A DNA stretch of 13,270 bases, taken from assembly GCA_965549355.1 (NCBI GenBank), contig CBEVGD010000047.1, forward strand, positions 1 to 13,270. Reading direction: 5' to 3'. Origin of the DNA: M55B120 sp965549355 (GTDB lineage: Bacteria > Actinomycetota > Humimicrobiia > Humimicrobiales > Humimicrobiaceae). This document shows positions 1-7,693 of the stretch, in pieces. The notes below the pieces were generated by a model. The model was not told the DNA's origin. It made no database searches and saw only the letters and a program-made list of their open reading frames with translations. The position numbers were made by a program, and so were the translations under genes. Position 1 is the stretch's first letter, and each line of letters opens with the position of its first letter.

Positions 1-2028
1 GAATCCAGAAATATAGATATCGTAATACATCTTTCCGGACAGAAGATGAAGAAAACTATTAAGGCACCCTGCAAACCTGACAATGACACAGATTTTACCG
101 GTCTTGCGAATATATTATGTCTTGCAGAAAAACATAGAATCAAAAAATTTGTTACTATATCCTGCTCATCCGTCTATGGTAATCCCGGAAATATCAGAGC
201 GCTTCCCTTCAGGGAAACCGATGAGCCCAAACCGATCACTCCGTCAGGCATGAGTAATTATATCAAAGAATATTATTGCGGGAAGTGGAGTGAACTTTTT
301 AAACTCAAAACTCTCTGTATAAGAGCTTCAAATATTTATGGTCCCGGAGATAATAGAAACGAAGGAGTAATATCTGCTTTTATTGAAAACATATTAAATA
401 ATAAAAGACTGGCTATTCATGGATACGGTACCCAGACAAGAGATTTTATCTATGTCAAAGATTTTGTTGATGCACTATATCGGGTTGTCACTGATCCGGG
501 ATGCACCGGTACACTAAATATCTCTACAAATACCGAATGCTCTATAAATGACCTTGCAAATATATTATCCGGACTATATAAAGTAAGAAGGATAGATCAT
601 AAGGATTCCTATAAAATTTCTATAAATCACTCCCGTCTTGATAATTCAAGAATAAAAAAAACCGGATGGACACCGGCCCATGATCTTAAGAATGGCCTCG
701 AACAGACTTATGCCTGGTATAAAGAACAGGGCAGGCATAAGAAAAAAGAAGATAGTCCCGGTACAAGAATAGGAAAGACTCTTAATAGTTTTTCGCGCCA
801 GAAACTTGCGTATATTGAAAATATTATAATATTTCTGGTTTTGGCTCTTATGAAGTATAATCATCTCTTTCTCGAACTCTATTCTTCAGAACTTGCATTT
901 GATTATAGCCTCATATACATAGCAATAATGGGGATATTATGGGGACAGAGACAGGCCTACCTCGCCATGCTGCTGTCATCGGTTTTATTTATCGGAAGCT
1001 CCCTGCTTGCAGGGACAGACATCGTAAGTTTTATTTATACTCCTGAAAACCTTTTAAGGCTTGCCGCATATATGCTCATAGGTATTATTACCGGATATTC
1101 TATAGAGAAAAGAAGCCGGGATATTGACTCAAAGAATTATGCCCTGAAAAGTCTTACAAAAAAATATGAATTCCTGAATGAAGTATATGCAGAGACCAGA
1201 GTAGTCAAGGATGAGCTTCAGACTCAGATAATCGCGACTGAAGACAGTTTCGGAGTAATATACAGTATCGTACAGGAAGTAAACAGCCTGGAAATCGAAA
1301 AGGTATTTGCTGCATCGATAGACGCAATAGAGCGAATAATGAAAACAGATTCTGTATCTATCTACACAGTAAGCACCAATGGCAAATCTGATTTTATGAG
1401 ATTAAAGACCAGGTCCAGCTCACTTAAGGGACGTGTACCGAATTCTATAGATATAAGAAAATATGGAGAATTTAAAGAGGTTATTTCCTCAAGGTCGCTT
1501 GTAGTAAATTACAAGTTTAAGCCTGACATCCCTTTCATCATGGCTCCTGTCCTGGACAATAAGGAGGTTGTCGCTATAGTATCTCTCCATGAAATACCTT
1601 TTGAAAACCTTACAATGCATTATGAGAATCTATTCCAGACAGTAGTGGGCCTTATATCCAATGCCGTCAAGAGAGCTTATTTCTTTGAAGCCAGCCTCAA
1701 AGATAAGAGGTATGTCAGCAATACCAGGATACTTAATTCCGATACATTTGAAAAAGTACTGGATGAAGTGAGAAAAAAAGAAGAAGACTTTGGAATGAGT
1801 TACTCGCTTCTCAGGATCTCTTCTGCCGGTCCCGGATCCCTTCAGAAACTTTCAGATACGATTATAGAAAATATAAGGGATAATGACTATATAGGAATAA
1901 GTGCCGATAAGATAATATATGTCTTACTCTCAAACACACAGCACCGCTATGCACAGATCGTAATTGACCGCCTCTCAAACAGCGGTATTAAGTCTTCAGT
2001 AATCACAAAGGGGATTGATGGTATATAA
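1..2028 (+). CDS. pelD: SDR/epimerase-PelD fusion, c-di-GMP receptor of the Pel system (5' partial)
   Basis: This is the inner-membrane c-di-GMP receptor that activates Pel synthesis. The frame is open from base 1. An ATG at 46 is internal, because the codons before it already read as SDR core (DIVIHLSGQ), so the true start and the NAD-binding GxxGxxG lie outside. Numbering from that Met, residues 1-225 are an extended SDR/epimerase domain (SSVYG at 41, SNIYGPG at 95, RDFIYVKDF at 132). Four hydrophobic segments follow at about 254-278, 283-299, 302-321 and 336-350. A short helical linker, a GAF domain (about 400-545) and a degenerate GGDEF domain (555-660) complete it. GGDEF is replaced by ADKII at 620-624, so cyclase activity is not expected, but the RxxD I-site is kept (R611, D614). 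The SDR YxxxK pair looks lost (S67, N71 by alignment). I recall SDR-PelD fusions from Gram-positive pel loci such as Bacillus cereus. It overlaps pelE by 11 bases. Confidence 0.88.
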   Translation, partial: ESRNIDIVIHLSGQKMKKTIKAPCKPDNDTDFTGLANILCLAEKHRIKKFVTISCSSVYGNPGNIRALPFRETDEPKPITPSGMSNYIKEYYCGKWSELFKLKTLCIRASNIYGPGDNRNEGVISAFIENILNNKRLAIHGYGTQTRDFIYVKDFVDALYRVVTDPGCTGTLNISTNTECSINDLANILSGLYKVRRIDHKDSYKISINHSRLDNSRIKKTGWTPAHDLKNGLEQTYAWYKEQGRHKKKEDSPGTRIGKTLNSFSRQKLAYIENIIIFLVLALMKYNHLFLELYSSELAFDYSLIYIAIMGILWGQRQAYLAMLLSSVLFIGSSLLAGTDIVSFIYTPENLLRLAAYMLIGIITGYSIEKRSRDIDSKNYALKSLTKKYEFLNEVYAETRVVKDELQTQIIATEDSFGVIYSIVQEVNSLEIEKVFAASIDAIERIMKTDSVSIYTVSTNGKSDFMRLKTRSSSLKGRVPNSIDIRKYGEFKEVISSRSLVVNYKFKPDIPFIMAPVLDNKEVVAIVSLHEIPFENLTMHYENLFQTVVGLISNAVKRAYFFEASLKDKRYVSNTRILNSDTFEKVLDEVRKKEEDFGMSYSLLRISSAGPGSLQKLSDTIIENIRDNDYIGISADKIIYVLLSNTQHRYAQIVIDRLSNSGIKSSVITKGIDGI

Positions 2029-2932
2029 TATTACCATTTTCATATCTGTCCATATTTTAATATGTTTGATATATTCTGCATTTATCCTTTACAGAGAGAA
2101 TCTCCAGCAGAGTATATTCCGGTTTGCGGTAATCTTCCTGCTGCCGGTCCTCGGCCCTATTTTCTTCCTGCTGGCCGGTCTTTTTAGCAGGATCTTAAAA
2201 GAAACGGAGAATGTTGAGAAGACATATCAGGAGTATGTAAAGGGAGATGGCCATATAAACTATGTAGAGGTTATTGATTTTCAAAAGGAAATAAATATTA
2301 TACCCCTGAACGATTCCCTCATACTCGGGACCCGGCATCAGAGAAGACTTTTCCTTGCAGATTTACTAAAAAAGGATTATTCCCGGTATATAAAAGTACT
2401 GCAGAGAGCAGTCAGTGATGAAGATTCTGAGACATCCCACTATGCCGGTGCCGCACTTATAGAAATAAAAAAACAATTTGAAGAGCTGATTTATTCAGCA
2501 GATGAAGAGTATAAAAAACATAGTAGCGATATAGGAACTATAAGAAAGAATATAAATACAATAAAGAAGTACTTAAACAGCGGCCTGCCCGATGAAATAG
2601 AAAAGAAAGAATTTACTATTAGCCTTTCTCATCTTCTGGAGAAATACCTTGCGAAGGATCATACAAGAAAGAAATACTTTATAGACAAAATAAGCCTGGA
2701 CCTGAAGCTGAAAAATTATAAGGATGCAGAAAAGTACTGTAAAAGCTTCTGCCGTTACTTTCCAGATGAGCAGAAGCCCTATTTCATGCTGCTGAAATTC
2801 TTCTACTCTACGTCTAATCTGAAAACGCTAAAAGAAATCTCGGGCCTTATTAAAGACAAGCAGTTTAATCTGAGCGAAGAAAATAAACAGATACTGGATT
2901 ACTGGGAAAGGTTTGCAGAAGGTGCTGTTTAA
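2018..2932 (+). CDS. pelE: PelE-like inner-membrane scaffold protein
   Basis: This is probably PelE, the membrane protein that in Pseudomonas joins PelD, PelF and PelG into the synthase complex. Two hydrophobic segments lie at the N-terminus (about residues 3-22 and 33-57). A soluble, highly charged helical region follows. Its first part contains a HEAT-like stretch (RRLFLADLL near 107, then AVSDEDSETSHYAGAALIE near 130), which I associate with PelE. The last third (about 205-300) looks like TPR-type paired helices (KNYKDAEKYCKSFCRYFPDE). I chose ATG 2018 over the in-frame TTG 2015 because the AAAGGGG at 2007-2013 leaves a workable gap only for the ATG. The start lies inside the end of pelD and the stop inside the start of the deacetylase gene, implying translational coupling. 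Sequence conservation in PelE is weak, so the call leans on domain order and position. At about 304 residues it is a plausible length. Confidence 0.75.
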   Translation: MVYNITIFISVHILICLIYSAFILYRENLQQSIFRFAVIFLLPVLGPIFFLLAGLFSRILKETENVEKTYQEYVKGDGHINYVEVIDFQKEINIIPLNDSLILGTRHQRRLFLADLLKKDYSRYIKVLQRAVSDEDSETSHYAGAALIEIKKQFEELIYSADEEYKKHSSDIGTIRKNINTIKKYLNSGLPDEIEKKEFTISLSHLLEKYLAKDHTRKKYFIDKISLDLKLKNYKDAEKYCKSFCRYFPDEQKPYFMLLKFFYSTSNLKTLKEISGLIKDKQFNLSEENKQILDYWERFAEGAV

Positions 2933-4748
2933 AAAAATAATGATCATATTAACGGTACTTCTTATCCTGGCTACAGGTTTTCAGGTAATCCGCACCCTTG
3001 TTTTTGCACGGTTTATAAAAAATACAAATGAGTTAGGCGATCTTCCGGAACCCGTATCTGCTTCTATTCCCGATGCTGCTGTTTTTGATAAATACCTCAT
3101 TCTTTCAGATGCGGGTGAAAACAATAGCACGGCCACGCTCGAGCAAATAGAAAAGACCCTTGAGTATATGAAAAAAGATTATGATTCATTGGATATATCT
3201 AATACCGGCGGTATTGATCCTGGTGAATATGATTGTATTATATTTTCATTTGAAAGGCTTGATTTCCTGGGAGATCTTGTCCCGTATATGGATTTTGTCA
3301 GAGATGGCGGCTCGCTGGTCTTTGCGGTACGGCCCATTATCGACCAGAGTTTTAGAGACATAAGCAGTCTTCTGGCAATAAGCTCCTTTGACGGGATGGA
3401 AGATAATGCAAAGGGCATAAGAATAGATGCGCCTCTGCTTATCGGTATTGATGATGAATTTGAGAATACTCTTGATTCAATACAGAATTCCTCCATAGAT
3501 GCAAAACTTGATATAATCGCCGGCACCAGATTATATCTTTCGACTTTTAACGGTATTCCCCTTCTCTGGCAGACTGATTATGGAAAAGGAAGATTTGTCA
3601 TTTTTAATGGAACAATGCTGAATGAAAAAAGCAATAGAGGTGTTCTTACTGCATTAATAAGCCGGGCCAGAGATACAATAGTTTACCCCATAGCAAATAT
3701 AAAGATGGTACATATAGATGATTTTCCGGCACCTATCCCCAGGGGGACAGACAGATCTATAATGGAAGAATTCAACAGGACCATACCGCAGTTCTACCGT
3801 GAAGTCTGGTGGTCTGATATGACAAGGCTTGCAAAAAAATATGGCCTTAAATACAGCGGCTTTGTAATAGAAAACTATGGTGACAATACTGAACCGCCTT
3901 TTGAGATAACCGGAAGGCTGTCTGAGGAAAATATGCTGGTCTACGGAAAGGAGCTTTTGAACCTTGGAGGAGAGATAGGCCTGCATGGATATAATCACCA
4001 ATCTCTCGCCCCTGAAGGCTATATCAAGCAGGATCTCGGCTATAACTGTTGGGCCGGCCAGGAAGACATGGAAGAATCAATAGAAACATTAATCGGATTT
4101 ATCCATGGTGTTTTTAAAAATTACAGCCTGAGGGCATATGTTCCGCCATCCAATATATTAAGCGACATGGGAAGATCTGCAGTCATAGCAGCCAATGAAG
4201 AGCTTGAAGTCATCGCCTCTGTATACCTTCCCAACCGTGAAGGCGATGTCTACTATCAGGAGTTTGAAGTGGCCCCCGACGGCATAATCGAGTTTCCTAG
4301 AATAAGCTCAGGATACCATTATACACCAAATAAAATGTGGGCAATATATAATGCGCTTAATATCCATGGCATCTTTTCCCATTTCGTCCATCCGGATGAT
4401 ATTCTTGATCCGGATAGATGCCTGGGCCGCAGCTGGTCGGAGATTTCAAAAGATTTTGAGTTGATAATAAGCGATATTGACAGGAATTATTCCTGGCTAA
4501 ACAGCTATACCGTATCTGAAGGTGCAAGGGAGTTGATCAAATATATTGAGATTAATCCCCATATTGAATATTCAGATGATGTGATAAATATATACTGTGA
4601 GAATTTCAGGCCGGATGCGTACTTTGTGATGCGGACCGATAAAAATATCTCCGGTTCCAATAATATAGAATATGAAAAAATCGATAATGATGCCTACATC
4701 CTTATATTGAAAGAACCATATGGTTTTATTGAACTGGAGGATGAATAA
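2922..4748 (+). CDS. pelA: PelA-type membrane-anchored polysaccharide deacetylase (DUF2194-like)
   Basis: This is predicted to remove acetyl groups from Pel's N-acetylhexosamine residues outside the membrane. An N-terminal hydrophobic segment (about residues 5-25) acts as anchor or signal. Residues about 45-250 form an alpha/beta region resembling amidotransferase-like folds (DGGSLVFAVRP). The NodB-type catalytic core follows: HIDD with D266/D267, HGYNH with H355 and H359, RAYVPPSN from R404, and HFVHPDD with H487/H490. These match the Asp, His-x3-His, Arg/Pro and C-terminal His motifs of metal-dependent deacetylases. The C-terminal 70 residues look like a small beta domain. There is no glycoside hydrolase domain, unlike Pseudomonas PelA, matching the Gram-positive 'PelA-DA' form. 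Start: GTG 2922 sits 10 bases after GGGAAAGG (2904-2911); TTG 2913 is too close and ATG 2940 too far. It overlaps pelE by 11 bases. Numbering is from the GTG. Confidence 0.82.
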   Translation: MLFKKIMIILTVLLILATGFQVIRTLVFARFIKNTNELGDLPEPVSASIPDAAVFDKYLILSDAGENNSTATLEQIEKTLEYMKKDYDSLDISNTGGIDPGEYDCIIFSFERLDFLGDLVPYMDFVRDGGSLVFAVRPIIDQSFRDISSLLAISSFDGMEDNAKGIRIDAPLLIGIDDEFENTLDSIQNSSIDAKLDIIAGTRLYLSTFNGIPLLWQTDYGKGRFVIFNGTMLNEKSNRGVLTALISRARDTIVYPIANIKMVHIDDFPAPIPRGTDRSIMEEFNRTIPQFYREVWWSDMTRLAKKYGLKYSGFVIENYGDNTEPPFEITGRLSEENMLVYGKELLNLGGEIGLHGYNHQSLAPEGYIKQDLGYNCWAGQEDMEESIETLIGFIHGVFKNYSLRAYVPPSNILSDMGRSAVIAANEELEVIASVYLPNREGDVYYQEFEVAPDGIIEFPRISSGYHYTPNKMWAIYNALNIHGIFSHFVHPDDILDPDRCLGRSWSEISKDFELIISDIDRNYSWLNSYTVSEGARELIKYIEINPHIEYSDDVINIYCENFRPDAYFVMRTDKNISGSNNIEYEKIDNDAYILILKEPYGFIELEDE

Positions 4749-4753
4749 TCAAC

Positions 4754-6157
4754 ATGAAGATTTGCATGTTATTTGAAGGAAGTTATCCTCATGTTACCGG
4801 GGGTGTCTCTACGTGGGCACAGCTGCTTATAAAAAATATAGGCAGACATGAATTCATGCTCTATGCCATCAGTGCAGATAGCAAGCTCCATAATAAATTC
4901 AAATACGATCTTCCATCCAATGTCCTTTCTGTGCAGGAAGTGTTTTTTGATGAGATCATCAAGGGAAAGGGAGTTTACGGCAGAAGATATAAATTATCGG
5001 GCAGTACCAGAAAAAGCCTCGGACAGCTTATAACTGGAAGAGATATAGATTGGGAACCAATATTTTATATGGTAAAGAATAGAAAAATAAATAATTCTCT
5101 GGATTTTTTCATGAGCATTGATTTTTTTGATATACTCCGGGAGGCCTATTCTGAAAGTTTCCCAACTGTACCCTTTACCGATTTTTTCTGGACAATAAGA
5201 TCGATGCTTTTACCTCTTTTTTACCTTATCGAGCAGCCCGTACCCCGGGCAGAACTATATCATAGCGCTTCTAATGGTTATACAGGTTTTGTCGGGGCCC
5301 TTGCAAAGTACATGCACAAAAGACCATTGCTTCTCACTGAGCACGGTATTTATTCCAGAGAAAGAGAGGAAGAAATAATCAAATCCCGATGGGTGGGCGG
5401 ACAGTTTAAGGACCTCTGGATAAACTTTTTCAAAAATATCTCCAGAATGGTATATGAATACGCGGATGGTGTATGTACATTATTTGAAAAAAACATGGAA
5501 ATCGAGGTGGAACTGGGCTGTCCCGGAGAAAAGATTAAAATAGTTCCAAACGGAATATATGTTCAGGATTATAATAAGATAAATCCCTCCACTGAGAACA
5601 GCGGTTTAAATATAGGATCTATAACCAGGATAGCTCCTATTAAAGATATTAAGACTATGCTGCAGAGTTTTAATATTGTGAAGAAAAGCATTAAAAATGC
5701 AAAATTATATATAATAGGCCCCGCAGATGAAGATGAGACATATTATGATGAATGCAGACAGCTTGTGGAAAGACTTAAACTTAAAGATGTGATTTTCACG
5801 GGACAGGTGGATATAAAAAAATATATAGGGAAAATGGATATGCTTCTTCTGACCAGCATTAGCGAGGGCCAGCCTTTTGTGATACTTGAAAGCATGGCTG
5901 CTTCCAGGCCATTCATATCAACCGATGTCGGGGGCTGCAGGGAGCTCATTTATGGAAGAGAGGATGGGCTCGGAAAGGCCGGCATTGTAGTGCCGATGAT
6001 GAATACAGCTAAAATAGCTAATGCTATTATAAAACTGTGCCGAGACAGCGGATTGCGGAATGAAATGGGGATCAATGGAAAGAAAAGAGTGGAGAAATAC
6101 TATACTGCAGAAAAATGTATTGACACTTATAAAAAAATATATAAAAGTTTTGGATGA
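4754..6157 (+). CDS. pelF: PelF glycosyltransferase (GT4 family)
   Basis: This is the cytosolic glycosyltransferase that polymerises the Pel chain, probably from UDP-N-acetylhexosamines as shown for Pseudomonas PelF. The N-terminus has the family signature, beginning MKICMLFEGSYPHVTGGVST, with the glycine pair at 16-17 where the acceptor/donor loop of GT-B enzymes lies. The C-terminal Rossmann half has KIVPNGI near 262, the RIAPIKDIKTML stretch near 292 that holds the donor-phosphate Arg/Lys, and the retaining GT4 EX7E motif (E371 and E379 in SEGQPFVILESMA) followed by DVGGCRE. At 467 residues it is close to the usual PelF length of about 500. There are no membrane segments, so it must be held at the membrane by PelD/E/G. 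The best Shine-Dalgarno (GGAGG, 4736-4740) is 13 bases upstream, longer than usual, but the conserved N-terminus fixes this start. Confidence 0.93.
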   Translation: MKICMLFEGSYPHVTGGVSTWAQLLIKNIGRHEFMLYAISADSKLHNKFKYDLPSNVLSVQEVFFDEIIKGKGVYGRRYKLSGSTRKSLGQLITGRDIDWEPIFYMVKNRKINNSLDFFMSIDFFDILREAYSESFPTVPFTDFFWTIRSMLLPLFYLIEQPVPRAELYHSASNGYTGFVGALAKYMHKRPLLLTEHGIYSREREEEIIKSRWVGGQFKDLWINFFKNISRMVYEYADGVCTLFEKNMEIEVELGCPGEKIKIVPNGIYVQDYNKINPSTENSGLNIGSITRIAPIKDIKTMLQSFNIVKKSIKNAKLYIIGPADEDETYYDECRQLVERLKLKDVIFTGQVDIKKYIGKMDMLLLTSISEGQPFVILESMAASRPFISTDVGGCRELIYGREDGLGKAGIVVPMMNTAKIANAIIKLCRDSGLRNEMGINGKKRVEKYYTAEKCIDTYKKIYKSFG

Positions 6158-6163
6158 TATAAT

Positions 6164-7627
6164 ATGGCAGGCATAGGATTTGAACTAAAAAAATTATTTA
6201 AAGGAAAAGGTCTTTTAAGCAATATAAAGGCATATTTTTACTCAGTCCTTGTCTCTCTTGGACCATTTATACTTGCCACCATAATGATCGTCTCCATCCA
6301 GCTATTACTTGTTTTAATGGACAAACCCCTAAAGGAGAAAGAACTTTTCATAGCAACCGTAATCTACTCCTTTATATTCGCCCAGATAATCACAAGCGGC
6401 TTTACCATGATAATAACCCGGTTTGTTTCGGACATGCTTTATGCAAAGAAACTGGAATATATACTTCCCTCTCTTTATGGGATAATAACCCTCGTCATTC
6501 CCATAGCTGCAGTATCTGCTATATTGTTCCTGTGGAACTCTCCTGTACTGCTTGAAATAAAATTTACCAGCTACCTTCTTTTCATGGAGATAATAATAAC
6601 ATACCTTATAATGGTATATCTTTCTGCCCTTAAGGATTATATGAAGATCGTCAAGTCATTTTCATGGGGTGTGGCGGTGACTCTGGCACTTTCCTTTGTT
6701 TTCCTCAGGTTTACATCCCTGGACACAGTACTGGGCATGACACTTGCTATGAACATTGGATTTCTTTTGATACTCAGTCTTCTTCTATCGTATTTGAAAG
6801 GTTTCTTCAAGATACAGTCAGCCAGGGGTTCCGGAAAATACTTCTTCTTCTTGACCTATTTTGACCGGTATTATTCACTTTTCTTTATTTCCTTATTCTA
6901 TACACTTGGCCTGTATATCCATAATTTTATCTTCTGGGGGAGCTCTATTGGAGTCAGGGTATCATCGACTTATACATATGCACCGACATATGATGTCCCT
7001 TCTTTCTATGCTTTCTTATCTGTGATGCCCTCTATGGTCGTTTTTGTAGTTTCTCTGGAAACATCCTTTTATGAAAGATACAGAGCCTATTACTCTCTTA
7101 TTACCGGAAAGGGTAATTTTGTAGATATTGAAAATCCCAGGAAAGATATGTCCCGCGTCCTCTGGAGTGAGATAAGGAGCATAATGGAGCTTCAACTCTT
7201 CTTTTCCCTGATATTTGTAGTGGCCGGTTCCTACTTTATGCCAGCTATTGGTATGTCGTCATTATCTTTCGATATATTTCTTCTTCTTGTGCTTGGCACT
7301 TATTGCAATATTATACTTCTGGTAGTGGTCCTCGTCCTTTTATATTTTGAAGACAGGAGGGGCGCATTCTTTATCTCAGCAACATTTCTTATTTCAAATA
7401 CCCTATTTACATGGGGAACCATATATTTGGGAGAGAAAGGATATGGATTCGGTTTTTTCATCGCTGCATTCCTCTCCCTTGTAGTAGCACTCATTGAATT
7501 GAGGGCTTACATTAATAATATTCATTATCATACTTTTTGCGGACAACCCGTCATACAGAGACAGCAGACCGGGTTGTTTGGCAGGCTAATAGGATTTCTC
7601 TATAGAAATCAGGATCAGGAGACCTGA
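6164..7627 (+). CDS. pelG: PelG polytopic membrane protein (MATE/Wzx-like)
   Basis: This is PelG, the multi-pass membrane subunit thought to move the growing Pel chain across the cytoplasmic membrane with PelD, PelE and PelF. The start MAGIGFELKKLFK is the characteristic PelG opening. About twelve strongly hydrophobic stretches can be seen through residue 450, in the pattern of polysaccharide-exporter (MOP) proteins. Loops hold clusters of aromatic residues, for example at residues 225-250 (KYFFFLTYFDRYYSLFF). A short charged tail ends the protein. At 487 residues it is close to the usual PelG length. It starts 6 bases after the pelF stop, with a weak GGATGA ribosome site overlapping that stop. 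It is the last gene of the operon; the convergent unit begins 66 bases later. Confidence 0.92.
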   Translation: MAGIGFELKKLFKGKGLLSNIKAYFYSVLVSLGPFILATIMIVSIQLLLVLMDKPLKEKELFIATVIYSFIFAQIITSGFTMIITRFVSDMLYAKKLEYILPSLYGIITLVIPIAAVSAILFLWNSPVLLEIKFTSYLLFMEIIITYLIMVYLSALKDYMKIVKSFSWGVAVTLALSFVFLRFTSLDTVLGMTLAMNIGFLLILSLLLSYLKGFFKIQSARGSGKYFFFLTYFDRYYSLFFISLFYTLGLYIHNFIFWGSSIGVRVSSTYTYAPTYDVPSFYAFLSVMPSMVVFVVSLETSFYERYRAYYSLITGKGNFVDIENPRKDMSRVLWSEIRSIMELQLFFSLIFVVAGSYFMPAIGMSSLSFDIFLLLVLGTYCNIILLVVVLVLLYFEDRRGAFFISATFLISNTLFTWGTIYLGEKGYGFGFFIAAFLSLVVALIELRAYINNIHYHTFCGQPVIQRQQTGLFGRLIGFLYRNQDQET

Positions 7628-7676
7628 TAAAACCCGATACAGCTATGATAAATATTATCAGGTATCATTGTTCTTT
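7622..7676. terminator. Candidate bidirectional terminator between convergent operons
   Basis: The gap between the two stops contains nested inverted repeats. TGATAA (7646-7651) pairs with TTATCA (7655-7660) over a 3-base loop, enclosed by GATAC (7636-7640) and GTATC (7662-7666). An alternative 9-bp perfect pairing joins ACCTGATAA (7622-7630) to TTATCAGGT (7655-7663). On the + strand ATTGTTCTTT follows. On the - strand GGGTTTT follows. The stems are AT-rich and the T-tracts short, so intrinsic termination is only moderately supported. The convergent gene ends are the main argument. Confidence 0.4.
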
Positions 7677-7693
7677 GATCCGAACGGTAAAAT

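Noticed and set aside
3654..4001. Open frame of 115 codons on the - strand within the deacetylase gene
   Set aside because: It overlaps the catalytic motifs of the deacetylase on the other strand and shows no recognisable features.
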